From Lysobacter capsici (GTDB lineage: Bacteria > Pseudomonadota > Gammaproteobacteria > Xanthomonadales > Xanthomonadaceae), in NCBI RefSeq assembly GCF_014779555.2, contig NZ_CP094357.1:248001-312000 (forward strand): a stretch of DNA of 64,000 bases, given 5' to 3'. Below, one piece after another: positions 8,164 to 16,405 of the stretch. How positions within the stretch are numbered: position 1 is the stretch's first letter; each line of letters opens with the position of its first letter. A program made the position numbers and the translations under genes. The notes beneath the pieces are model-generated. The model searched no databases, was not told where the DNA came from, and worked only from the letters and a program-made list of their open reading frames with translations.

Positions 8164-10932
8164 ATGTCGCACGCCATCCTCAGCCACGCCATCGCACGCG
8201 CGCTGTTCGCCGCCGCCATCGTCGGCGTCGCGCCCGTCGCCGCTTATGCGCAGGACGCGGCGCAACCCACCACCTTGGATCGGGTCGAAGTCACCGGTTC
8301 CAACATCAGCCGCGGCGACATGGAAACCGCCTCGCCGGTGCAGGTGGTCACGCGCGCGGAAATCGATCGCACCGGCAAGGCCAGCATCGCCGAATACCTG
8401 CAGACGCTGACCACCGACGGCGCCGGCACGATTCCGAAAACCTTCGGCACGGGTTTCGCCGGCGGCGGTTCGGGCATTTCCCTGCGCGGCCTCGGCGCGG
8501 GCTCGACCCTGGTGCTGTTGAACGGCCGACGCACCGCGCCCTACGGCCTGGCCGACGATGGACAGAAAGTGTTCACCGACCTGAGCACGATTCCGATGGA
8601 CGCGGTCGAACGCGTGGAAGTGCTCAAGGACGGCGCCTCGGCGATCTACGGCTCCGACGCCATCGCCGGCGTGGTCAACATCATCCTGCGCAAGGAATTC
8701 ACCGGCGTCACCGTGCGCAGTTCCTACGGCGTATCGGGCGAAGGCGACGGCCAGCAGGCCAAGGCCTCGGCGACGTTCGGCTTCGGCAATCTGAGCGAGG
8801 ACCGCTACAACGTCTTCTTCAACATCGAAGCCAGCCAGACCGACGAGATCCAGGTCGCCGACCGCGCCGATCGCAAATGGATCGGCACCGGCGACGCGCG
8901 TCGCTGGGGCTACAGCCAGACCAAGCGTTTCATGAACGGTTTCATCCTCGGCGCCGACGCCGACGGTTCGCCGGTCGGCAACGTCAAGAACCCCGCCAGC
9001 GGCCAATACGTGTCGTTGCCGGGTTGCGAAAAGTTCTCGACGATTCCGCAGACCGATCCCGGCGGCGGTTGCCTGTGGCAGGCCGGCCAGTTCAACAGCC
9101 TGACCCCGGAAGAGAAGTACGTGAACCTGTTCGGCCGCGCCACCTTCGTGCTGTCGGACAACTTCGAGGCCTATGTGGAAGCGGGCTATTCGAAGAAGAA
9201 GAACACCTTCGTCAACACGCCGTCGGACGCGTCCGGCGCGTGGGGTTATCCGGGCGGTCCGGTCAACGGCGATTCCGGCGACGGCGCGGTCGTGCTGGGG
9301 CCGAATCATCCGGACAATCCGTTCCCCGGCCAGGCCGCGAACCTGCGCTACACCGCGTTCGACGTCGGCCCGCGGGTGATCCGCACCGACAGCGAATTCA
9401 GCCGCTTCCTGGCCGGCGTCAAGGGCACCGCCGGCGCGTGGGATGTCGATGTGGCCTACCTGCATTCGCAAAGCGATCTGACCAACACCCGCGACGGTTT
9501 CCTGCGCTACAGCGCGGTGCGCGACGCGCTCACCAACGGCACCGGCCCCGGCGGCTATTGGCGCCTGGGCCAGAACGCGAACCTCAATTCGCAGGCGCTG
9601 TACGACTACATCTCGCCGACCATCCACGCCGACGGCAAGACCACCTTGGACCTGTTCGACGTCAAGGGCTCGCGTTCGCTGATGGACCTCAAGGGCGGCG
9701 CGCTCGGCGTCGCGTTCGGCGCCGAGTGGCGGCGGCAGAAAGCCGAGCTCAAGCCGCAGACCTACACCGACGCGGGCGACATCATCGGCCTGGGTTATTC
9801 GGCTTACGAAGGCACCCAGGAAGTCGCGGCCGGTTACGCCGAAATCGTCGCGCCCGTGCTCGAAAGCCTGGAGCTGTCCGGCGCGGTGCGCTACGACAGC
9901 TACAAGGGCGGCGACAGCGCGACCACGCCGAAGTTCGGGGTGAAGTGGAGCCCGTTGAAGCAGTTGTCGCTGCGCGCGACTTACGCCGAAGGCTTCCGCG
10001 CGCCGAACCCGGCCGAGTCGGGCAAGGGCGGGCTGGCCGGCTTCACCGCCGCGGCCGACCCGGTGCGTTGCCCGGGCGGCAACCCCGCGCCGGGCGGCAG
10101 CGTGCGCGATTGCGATATCCAGATCGCGGTGATCACCAGCCCCAATCCCGACCTCAAGCCCGAGGAGTCCAAGAGCTACACCGTCGGCCTGGTGTTCGAA
10201 CCGACCGCCAGCACCACAGTCACCCTCGACGGCTGGCAGATCAAGCGCACCAACGAGATCAACGTCGAGACCACCGATGCCGCGATCGCCGCCGGCAAGG
10301 TGATCCGCAGCGACAACAACCTGCCCGGCCAGGCCAACACCGGCACCTTGCTCGCCGCGCTCGCCAACTACGTCAACTCGGCCTCGACCACCGTGCGCGG
10401 CATCGACCTGGACGTGCGCCAGGGCTTCGATCTGGATTCGGCCGGCAAGCTCAACCTGGATCTGCAGTGGAGCCACATCACCACCTTCGAACGCGAGGAA
10501 CTCGACGGCAGTTCGCTGGAGTTCGCCGGCACCCACGGCAACTGCGACGTGACCAACTGCATCGGCACGCCCAAGGACCGGATCAATTTCGGCGCGACCT
10601 GGGAGCTCGGCAACTGGAGCCTGAGCGGCGTGGTCAACTACATCGCCAGCTTCAAGAACGTGCGCGCCGAAGGCGACGTGTGCGCCAGCCGCTACGCCGA
10701 CGGCAGCCCCGCGCCGGGCGGTTGCCGCATTCCCTCGTTCACCACCGTCGACCTGTCCAGCCGCTGGAAGGCCAAGGACGGGGTGGAAGTGTTCGGTTCG
10801 ATCCAGAACCTGACCGACAAGATCGCCCCGCTCGACCCGCTGACCTACGGCGCGATCAACTACAACCCGATGCATTCCAGCGGCGCGATCGGCCGCTATT
10901 TCACGGTCGGGGTGAAGTACAACTTCCAGTAA
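8164..10932 (+). CDS. TonB-dependent outer-membrane receptor
   Basis: 922 residues from the ATG at 8164, which has GGGAG 7 nt upstream and begins a clean signal peptide (cleavage after AYA, about residue 30). The plug domain follows: LDRVEVTGSNISRGDMET, then ISLRGLGAGSTLVLLNGRR and VERVEVLKDGASAIYGSDAI. A 22-strand barrel then runs to the C-terminal YFTVGVKYNFQ. Such receptors import bulky nutrients (siderophores, sugars, peptides) using TonB energy. There is no STN domain, so it is a transporter without surface signalling. The VEVTGSNI-type plug is typical of the large xanthomonad receptor family; the substrate is unknown. A strong hairpin follows the stop. Confidence 0.93.
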   Translation: MSHAILSHAIARALFAAAIVGVAPVAAYAQDAAQPTTLDRVEVTGSNISRGDMETASPVQVVTRAEIDRTGKASIAEYLQTLTTDGAGTIPKTFGTGFAGGGSGISLRGLGAGSTLVLLNGRRTAPYGLADDGQKVFTDLSTIPMDAVERVEVLKDGASAIYGSDAIAGVVNIILRKEFTGVTVRSSYGVSGEGDGQQAKASATFGFGNLSEDRYNVFFNIEASQTDEIQVADRADRKWIGTGDARRWGYSQTKRFMNGFILGADADGSPVGNVKNPASGQYVSLPGCEKFSTIPQTDPGGGCLWQAGQFNSLTPEEKYVNLFGRATFVLSDNFEAYVEAGYSKKKNTFVNTPSDASGAWGYPGGPVNGDSGDGAVVLGPNHPDNPFPGQAANLRYTAFDVGPRVIRTDSEFSRFLAGVKGTAGAWDVDVAYLHSQSDLTNTRDGFLRYSAVRDALTNGTGPGGYWRLGQNANLNSQALYDYISPTIHADGKTTLDLFDVKGSRSLMDLKGGALGVAFGAEWRRQKAELKPQTYTDAGDIIGLGYSAYEGTQEVAAGYAEIVAPVLESLELSGAVRYDSYKGGDSATTPKFGVKWSPLKQLSLRATYAEGFRAPNPAESGKGGLAGFTAAADPVRCPGGNPAPGGSVRDCDIQIAVITSPNPDLKPEESKSYTVGLVFEPTASTTVTLDGWQIKRTNEINVETTDAAIAAGKVIRSDNNLPGQANTGTLLAALANYVNSASTTVRGIDLDVRQGFDLDSAGKLNLDLQWSHITTFEREELDGSSLEFAGTHGNCDVTNCIGTPKDRINFGATWELGNWSLSGVVNYIASFKNVRAEGDVCASRYADGSPAPGGCRIPSFTTVDLSSRWKAKDGVEVFGSIQNLTDKIAPLDPLTYGAINYNPMHSSGAIGRYFTVGVKYNFQ

Positions 10933-10972
10933 GGCGCATCGATCGCGGCGGACCGTCGTCGTCGCGAAACCC

Positions 10973-11011
10973 CGAAGACCTGCTCCGCGCCCGCCGCGGA
11001 GCAGGTCTTCG
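10973..11011 (+). terminator. Strong hairpin after the TonB receptor
   Basis: A perfect 17-bp stem (CGAAGACCTGCTCCGCG with its complement) and a 5-nt loop lie 40 bp after the receptor stop, followed by GTGTTTGCGG. The U-tract is weak, so it could act as a terminator or as 3' end protection. Confidence 0.7.
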
Positions 11012-11220
11012 TGTTTGCGGCCACCGAAGCCCCCGACCACTACTCACACCGATCCGGCCCGAGGCCGCGGGCTGCCTTTACGACTCCCGATTCCCCTTTC
11101 CCGATTCCCGGCCTCAACCGACTGTCGATTCCCGCCCGCCCCATTCGTCGCCTTGATGAAGCCAGCCCGACCGGGACCCGCCGGGACCCGGGGCCGGCTC
11201 GCCGACGAGGAGCGAGGACG

Positions 11221-11649
11221 ATGAAATTCATGTTGCTGGTCAAGGCCGATGCCCGCAGCGAGGCCGGCGTGCTGCCCGAGGCCGCGCTGCTGAACGCGAT
11301 GGGCGCCTACAACGAAGATCTGGTCCGCGCCGGCGTGTTGCTCGCCGCCGAAGGCCTGCAGGCCAGCGCCAAGGGCGCGCGGGTGTATTTCGACGGCCGC
11401 GGCCGCCGGGTCGAGGACGGGCCGTTCGCCCACACCGACGAACTGATCGCCGGGTTCTGGCTGATCCAGGCGCGTTCGCTGGACGAGGCGATCGAATGGG
11501 TCAAGCGGGTGCCGAGCCTGGACGGCTCGCCGGCGCAGATCGAAATCCGCCAGGTGTTCGACGCGGCCGATTTCGGCGACGCGCTCAGCCCGGACCTGCG
11601 CGCGGCCGAACAACGCCTGCGCGAGCAAGTCGCCGCGCGAGCCGGTTGA
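11221..11649 (+). CDS. YCII/DGPF-domain protein
   Basis: 142 residues. It starts MKFMLLVKADARSEAG and contains EDGPFAHTDELIAGFWLIQA at about residues 62-81, the DGPF motif of the YCII-related family with its His and Asp. The ferredoxin-like fold is small, and the catalytic role is not established. An AGGAG-type ribosome site precedes the ATG. DGPF proteins are consistently encoded beside ECF42 sigma factors, and one lies 0.9 kb downstream on the same strand, so this is probably the sigma factor's conserved partner or target. Confidence 0.88.
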   Translation: MKFMLLVKADARSEAGVLPEAALLNAMGAYNEDLVRAGVLLAAEGLQASAKGARVYFDGRGRRVEDGPFAHTDELIAGFWLIQARSLDEAIEWVKRVPSLDGSPAQIEIRQVFDAADFGDALSPDLRAAEQRLREQVAARAG

Positions 11650-11851
11650 ACGGATCGCGCCGAACCGGCTCGTCGTCCGCATATCGCCGCCAACGCCACA
11701 AAGTCTTTCGCGGCGGAGGCTTCAGCACCGACGCCGTTAGATCCGCTCGCCCGCGAGCCGCATCCGCGCCGGCCCCGTCCGTGCCCACCGCCATACCGAC
11801 CGTCACCTCAACGCCATGTCCTTTCAACGATCCGCACCTTTGGAGCCCGTC

Positions 11852-12286
11852 ATGCAACTGGTCACCTATCTGTCCTTCAACGGCGACTGCCGCCAGGCCT
11901 TCGAGTTCTACCTCAAGACCCTCGGCGGCAAGATCCTCGCGCTGATGCCGTTCGGCGATCAGGCCGGCTGCGACGGCGGCGAATTCGATGCCGCCGACCG
12001 CGACAAGATCATGCACGGCTGTTACGAACTCGACGGCTGCATGCTGATGGGCACCGACGCCACCGCGTCGCACCCCTACCAGGGCGTCGTCGGCGCGCAT
12101 GTCGCGCTGATGCTCAACGACCCGGCCGACGCCGAGCGCATCTACGCCGCGCTGGCCGACGGCGGCAGCGTGCAGATGCCGCTGCAGGAAACCTTCTGGG
12201 CCTTGAGCTACGGCATCGTCACCGACCGTTTCGGCGTGCCGTGGATGATCAACTGCGTTCGCGCCGGGGTCGGCTGCCCGGAATGA
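11852..12286 (+). CDS. VOC-family (PhnB/glyoxalase-like) protein
   Basis: 144 residues from the ATG at 11852 (GGAG 6 nt upstream); a 12-residue upstream extension to 11816 has no such site. The start MQLVTYLSFNGDCRQAFEFY, the GGKILALMPFGD segment and the C-terminal YGIVTDRFGVPWMINC are typical of PhnB-like members of the vicinal-oxygen-chelate superfamily, also annotated as 3-demethylubiquinone-9 methyltransferase-like. Members often bind metals or antibiotics, but most have no known reaction. It lies between the DGPF and sigma-factor genes and is probably part of the same regulon. Confidence 0.87.
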   Translation: MQLVTYLSFNGDCRQAFEFYLKTLGGKILALMPFGDQAGCDGGEFDAADRDKIMHGCYELDGCMLMGTDATASHPYQGVVGAHVALMLNDPADAERIYAALADGGSVQMPLQETFWALSYGIVTDRFGVPWMINCVRAGVGCPE

Positions 12287-12536
12287 TCCGGCGCGAAACG
12301 GTGGCGCGGCTTCGCGGGATTTCCCGGCCGCAAGCCGCGACCGCGCGAATCGATAGCGCGCTGTCGCCTCGGTAAGGATCGAATCGCGGCGCAAGCGTCG
12401 CGTGCCCATCGACAGCCGCGATGCGGTCGACGTGTCGCGGCCATGGCCCGCATCGTTGCCGTGCGCTGCGGGCCGAGCGCGAGCCGAGGCTTCCCGCCCT
12501 TGCATCGCCGCGCCCGAGGTGGTCTGATCGGTCGTC

Positions 12537-13808
12537 GTGACGGACCCCCACTCTTCCAGCGCCACGCACAAAGCCATCGATGCGGTCTGGCGGATCGAAT
12601 CGGCCAAGCTGATCGCCGGCCTGACCCGCATGGTGCGCGATGTCGGCCTGGCCGAGGAACTCGCCCAGGACGCGCTGGTGGTCGCGCTGGAAAAATGGCC
12701 CGAGAGCGGCGTGCCGGACAACCCCGGCGCCTGGCTGATGCAGACCGCCAAGAACCGCGCGATCGACCGGCTGCGGCGCAAGAAGCTGCTCGACCGCAAG
12801 CACGAGGAAATCGGGCGCGAGATCGAAGCCAGCCAGGACGAAGTCGAGGACGCGTTCTTCGACAAGCTCGACGACGACATCGGCGACGACCTGCTGCGAT
12901 TGGTGTTCATCTCCTGCCATCCGGTGCTGTCGACCGAGGCGCGGCTGGCGCTGACCCTGCGCCTGCTCGGCGGCCTGACCACCGACGAGATCGCGCGCGC
13001 CTTCCTGGCCAGCGAACCGACCATCGCCCAGCGCATCGTGCGCGCCAAGCGCACCCTGGCCGATGCCCAGGTGCCGTTCGAGGTGCCGCGCGGCGAGGAA
13101 CTCGCGCAGCGGCTGTCGTCGGTGCTGGAAGTGATCTACCTGATCTTCAACGAAGGCTATTCGGCGACCGCCGGCGACGACTGGATGCGTCCGGGCCTGT
13201 GCGAGGACGCGCTGCGGCTCGGCCGCATCCTGGCCGGGCTGATGCCGAAGGAAGCCGAGGTGCATGGCCTGGTCGCGCTGATGGAAATCCAGGCCTCGCG
13301 CTCCAAGGCGCGCACCGGTCCGGACGGACAGCCGATTCTGCTGCTGGATCAGGACCGCGCGCGCTGGGACCGAATGCAGATCCAGCGCGGTCTGAGCGCG
13401 CTGGAACGCGCGGTGCAGCTGAGCGGCTCCAACGGCCCCTACGCCCTGCAGGCCGCGATCGCCGCCTGCCATGCGCGCGCGGCGACCGCGCAGGACACGC
13501 CATGGCCGCGCATCGCCGCGCTGTACCAGCAACTCGCGCTGCGCACGCCGTCGCCGGTGATCGAACTCAACCGCGCGGTCGCATTGTCGATGGCGTTCGG
13601 CCCGGCGGCCGGCCTGGAGTTGGTCGATACCTTGCTCGACGAGCCGTCGATGAAAAGCTATCACCTGCTGCCGACGGTGCGCGGCGACCTGCTGTTCAAG
13701 CTCGGCCGCCGCGAGGAAGCGCGGATCGAGTTCGAACGCGCCGCAGGGCTGACGCGCAATACGCGCGAGCGCGAGTTGTTGTTGGCGCGTGCGGCGGAGA
13801 GTGGTTAG
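12537..13808 (+). CDS. ECF42-type RNA polymerase sigma factor with C-terminal TPR-like domain
   Basis: 423 residues from a GTG start. Sigma region 2 is at about residues 15-85 (LIAGLTRMVRDVGLAEELAQ, AWLMQTAKNRAIDRLRRKK) and region 4 at about 120-185 (LRLLGGLTTDEIARAFLASE, TIAQRIVRAKRTL). The remaining 230 residues form the long helical extension (SVLEVIYLIFNEGYSAT; PVIELNRAVALSMAFGPAAG) that marks the ECF42/SigJ-like group, roughly twice the size of an ordinary ECF factor. The extension replaces an anti-sigma factor in control, and none is encoded here. The neighbouring DGPF gene is its known genomic partner. Confidence 0.92.
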   Translation: MTDPHSSSATHKAIDAVWRIESAKLIAGLTRMVRDVGLAEELAQDALVVALEKWPESGVPDNPGAWLMQTAKNRAIDRLRRKKLLDRKHEEIGREIEASQDEVEDAFFDKLDDDIGDDLLRLVFISCHPVLSTEARLALTLRLLGGLTTDEIARAFLASEPTIAQRIVRAKRTLADAQVPFEVPRGEELAQRLSSVLEVIYLIFNEGYSATAGDDWMRPGLCEDALRLGRILAGLMPKEAEVHGLVALMEIQASRSKARTGPDGQPILLLDQDRARWDRMQIQRGLSALERAVQLSGSNGPYALQAAIAACHARAATAQDTPWPRIAALYQQLALRTPSPVIELNRAVALSMAFGPAAGLELVDTLLDEPSMKSYHLLPTVRGDLLFKLGRREEARIEFERAAGLTRNTRERELLLARAAESG

Positions 13809-14241
13809 GGGATTTCTCCCTACTGCTCGTCATCGCCGCGAAGGCGGGGATCCAGAGACTTCTGCGCCATCTCCCCAGAACGTCATTCCCGCGAACGCGG
13901 GAATCCATAGGCTTCAGCGCCATCCCTCCAGAACGTCATTCCCGCGAAAGCGGAAATCCAGTGACTTCGAGTGTTCTCGCATGAAAGGCCCTGGATGTTC
14001 GGCTACGCCGAAGTAAAGCAAAGCCCGCCTTCGCGGGAATGACGGTAGGGAGGTACGTTGGGGCGTGGAAGTACGTTGCTTCGGATGACTTGCGTAATCG
14101 AAAGGAGGGAGCGCTACGCTCTAACCGATTCCCGATTCCCGATTCCCGATTCCCGATTCCCGATTCCCGATTCCCGATTCCCGATTCCCGATTCCCGATT
14201 CCCGATTCCCGATTCCCACCAATCAATCCCGCGTACTCGAA
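13809..14241. repeat. CGTCATTCCCGCGAA-type palindromic repeats in a 433-bp gap
   Basis: Four related elements are visible: a degenerate copy at about 13829, CGTCATTCCCGCGAACGCGG at 13881, a near copy at 13934 and an inverted copy at about 14024-14045 (CCGCCTTCGCGGGAATGACG). Each folds as a short CCCGCGAA/CGCGGG hairpin. The gap holds no gene. Confidence 0.75.
14127..14217. repeat. GATTCCC heptamer, 13 perfect copies
   Basis: Thirteen uninterrupted GATTCCC units end 24 bp after the end of the mgtC-like gene. A four-copy run of the same unit recurs at 45505, and scattered single copies occur near 11090. Perfect identity suggests a variable-number repeat. Confidence 0.95.
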
Positions 14242-14958
14242 TCAATCGCGAGTACTCGATTCCCAAGTCACATGCCGAACCCCCGGCATACGCCGCAATC
14301 GCTCCACCACCGCATCGAGTTCCTTCGCATCCACCGCGGTGCTGACCAAGGTCGCGACGATCTCCACCGCGCCCTCGCCGTGCTCGTCGAGCTCGACATC
14401 GCCGACCGGATAATTCGCCGCCTCCAGATGCTCGACCAGCCACTCGCGCGCGGCCGGCAGCGACGCGGGGTCGGCGCTCAGCCGCACCTCGTAGGTCGCT
14501 TCCGACAACTGCGCATCGATCGGAATGCGATTGATCGCATTCACCAACGGCCGCAGCAAGGTGTTGCCGGCGATCACGAAGCCGGTCAGCAACACGCCCT
14601 CGGCGATCATGTCCGCGCCGGTGCAGGCGCCGACCGCGGCCGAACACCATAACGTCGCCGCGGTATTGAGCCCGCGCACGTTCATGCCTTCCTTCATGAT
14701 CACGCCGGCGCCGAGAAAGCCGATGCCGGACACCACGTAGGAAATCACCCGCACCGCCTCGGCGCTGCCGGCCAGGCGCATCCCCAGGTCGACGAACGCC
14801 GCCGCGCCGAGCGCGACCAGCGCATTGGTGCGCAGTCCGGCGGTGCGCTGGCGGTACTGGCGCTCGGCGCCGATCGCGGTGCCGAGCACGAACGCGGCGA
14901 GCAGGCTGATCACCGTGTCGAGAAAGGGATAGAGCTGAAAGGTCTGGATGAAGCGCAT
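14242..14958 (-). CDS. MgtC/SapB-family membrane protein
   Basis: 238 residues from the ATG at 14958, which has AGGAG 7 nt upstream. The N-terminal half has the MgtC signature: LGTAIGAERQYRQRTAGLRT, then VSGIGFLGAGVIMKEGMNV with LNTAATLWCSAAVGACTG, in four or five membrane helices. The C-terminal 90 residues form a soluble ACT-like domain (EATYEVRLSADPASLPAARE). MgtC proteins modulate F-type ATPase activity and survival at low magnesium or in hosts; they are not simple transporters. The gene starts 47 bp after the ABC ATPase stop on the same strand, so it is probably the last gene of that operon. Confidence 0.9.
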   Translation of the reverse strand: MRFIQTFQLYPFLDTVISLLAAFVLGTAIGAERQYRQRTAGLRTNALVALGAAAFVDLGMRLAGSAEAVRVISYVVSGIGFLGAGVIMKEGMNVRGLNTAATLWCSAAVGACTGADMIAEGVLLTGFVIAGNTLLRPLVNAINRIPIDAQLSEATYEVRLSADPASLPAAREWLVEHLEAANYPVGDVELDEHGEGAVEIVATLVSTAVDAKELDAVVERLRRMPGVRHVTWESSTRD

Positions 14959-15005
14959 GCCGCGGCTCCTTCGAAGGTGGTTGGGCAGGTCGGATAAGCC
15001 GTAGA

Positions 15006-16334
15006 TCAGCTCGGGTTGTCGAGGGTGAAGCGATCGGCCTGTTCGTCGTAGGCGAAGTACTCGGCGTAGCGCGCCCAACTGGTCACCGCGCGCAAGGTCG
15101 CGGCGGCGTATTCGGCCGACATGTGGTCTTCGAGCTCGTCGCGGAAACGCTGCGCTGGCGCCTGATGCGAGGCGCGCTCATCGAGCACGCGACGGATATG
15201 CGCGGCCAGCGGCACCTTGGCCGCGAGCTGGCGGGCGAACTCGCGCTTGCGCGCATCGATGTCGTCGCCGGCGAAACGCAGGCCGGCCTCGCTCAAATGC
15301 AGATCGCCGTCGTCGAGCGTGGCCAGACCGAGCAACTGCAGGCTTTCGGCGATCGGAAACAATTCGTCGACCTCCATCTGCCATTGCGCCGCCAACGCCG
15401 GCAGATCGGCGCGGCCGCGGTACGGCGCGGCGGCGACGGCTTCGATCAGGCCGGCCATCAGATTGCTCGACACCTGCGGCAATTGCATCGCCAGACCCGG
15501 CCGCATCGCGCCGCTCTCGCGCGGCGCCCGCGCCGAGGGCGAACCGGTCATGCGCGCGTAGATGCGGTCGACCTGGGCGCGGAACGCCGGGTCGAGCCGA
15601 TCGCGCGGCCGCGGCAGCTCGACCCGGATCTCGTCGATCACCCGGCCCGGATTGGAGCCGAAGATCGCGATGCGATCGCACATCAACACCGCTTCCTCGA
15701 TGTTGTGGGTGACCATCAGGATCGCTTCGATCGGCATGCGTCCTTCCGACCACAGATCGAGCAGGTCGGTGCGCAGGGTCTCGGCGGTGAGCACGTCGAG
15801 CGCCGAGAACGGCTCGTCCATCAGCAGCACGCGCGGCTGCACCACCAGCGCGCGCGCCAGGCCGACGCGCTGGCGCATGCCGCCGGACAGTTCCTTCGGG
15901 TATGCGCTTTCGTAACCGTCCAGGCCGATCAGATCGATCGCCGCGACCGCGCGGGCGCGCCGTTGCGCGGCGGCGATGCCGCGCGCTTCCAGGCCGAGCT
16001 CGACGTTCTGCAACACCGTCAGCCACGGGAACAGGGCGAAACTCTGGAACACCATCGCGATGTCGGCCGGCGCCCGGCTCAACGGCGTGCCGCAGAACGC
16101 GACCTCGCCCGCGCTGGGTTGAATCAAGCCGGCGATCGCGCGCAGCAAGGTGGATTTGCCCGAGCCCGAACGGCCGAGCAGGCCGACGATCTCGCCGGCA
16201 TGCAGGGTCAGGTCGACATCGTCGAGCACCACCAGCGGCGCGGCGCCGTCCTTGCGGTAATGCTGGCGCAGATGCCGCACTTCGATCAGCGGCGCGACGG
16301 CGGGCAGGGCGGGGGCGAGGGCGGAAAAGGTCAT
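15006..16334 (-). CDS. ABC transporter ATP-binding protein with AAA-associated C-terminal domain
   Basis: 442 residues from the ATG at 16334 (GGAG 8 nt upstream). Walker A GRSGSGKS is at 54-61, the signature LSGGMRQR at 149-156, Walker B LLMDEPFSALD at 170-180, and the H-loop is VTHNIEEA. The NitT/TauT (nitrate/sulfonate/taurine) class fits best. Residues about 285-442 form the extra AAA-associated domain (WQMEVDELFPIAESLQLLGL; DELEDHMSAEYAAATLRAVT), which accompanies fused permeases of this class. The partner permease is 71 bp upstream. No substrate-binding protein is encoded nearby, so substrate is unknown. Confidence 0.92.
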   Translation of the reverse strand: MTFSALAPALPAVAPLIEVRHLRQHYRKDGAAPLVVLDDVDLTLHAGEIVGLLGRSGSGKSTLLRAIAGLIQPSAGEVAFCGTPLSRAPADIAMVFQSFALFPWLTVLQNVELGLEARGIAAAQRRARAVAAIDLIGLDGYESAYPKELSGGMRQRVGLARALVVQPRVLLMDEPFSALDVLTAETLRTDLLDLWSEGRMPIEAILMVTHNIEEAVLMCDRIAIFGSNPGRVIDEIRVELPRPRDRLDPAFRAQVDRIYARMTGSPSARAPRESGAMRPGLAMQLPQVSSNLMAGLIEAVAAAPYRGRADLPALAAQWQMEVDELFPIAESLQLLGLATLDDGDLHLSEAGLRFAGDDIDARKREFARQLAAKVPLAAHIRRVLDERASHQAPAQRFRDELEDHMSAEYAAATLRAVTSWARYAEYFAYDEQADRFTLDNPS

Positions 16335-16405
16335 GGTCGTGACTCCGATGCAGCGATAACAAAAAGGCGATGCGCCGATGCGAATGCAGGCGTCGCCGCG
16401 AACGA

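Noticed and set aside
8005-11040. 1,011-codon minus-strand frame opposite the TonB receptor
   Set aside because: It is the antisense of a well-supported receptor gene; its His/Arg/Gly/Val-rich product has no recognisable domain.
14127-14217. CRISPR array
   Set aside because: Units are 7 bp and contiguous with no spacers.
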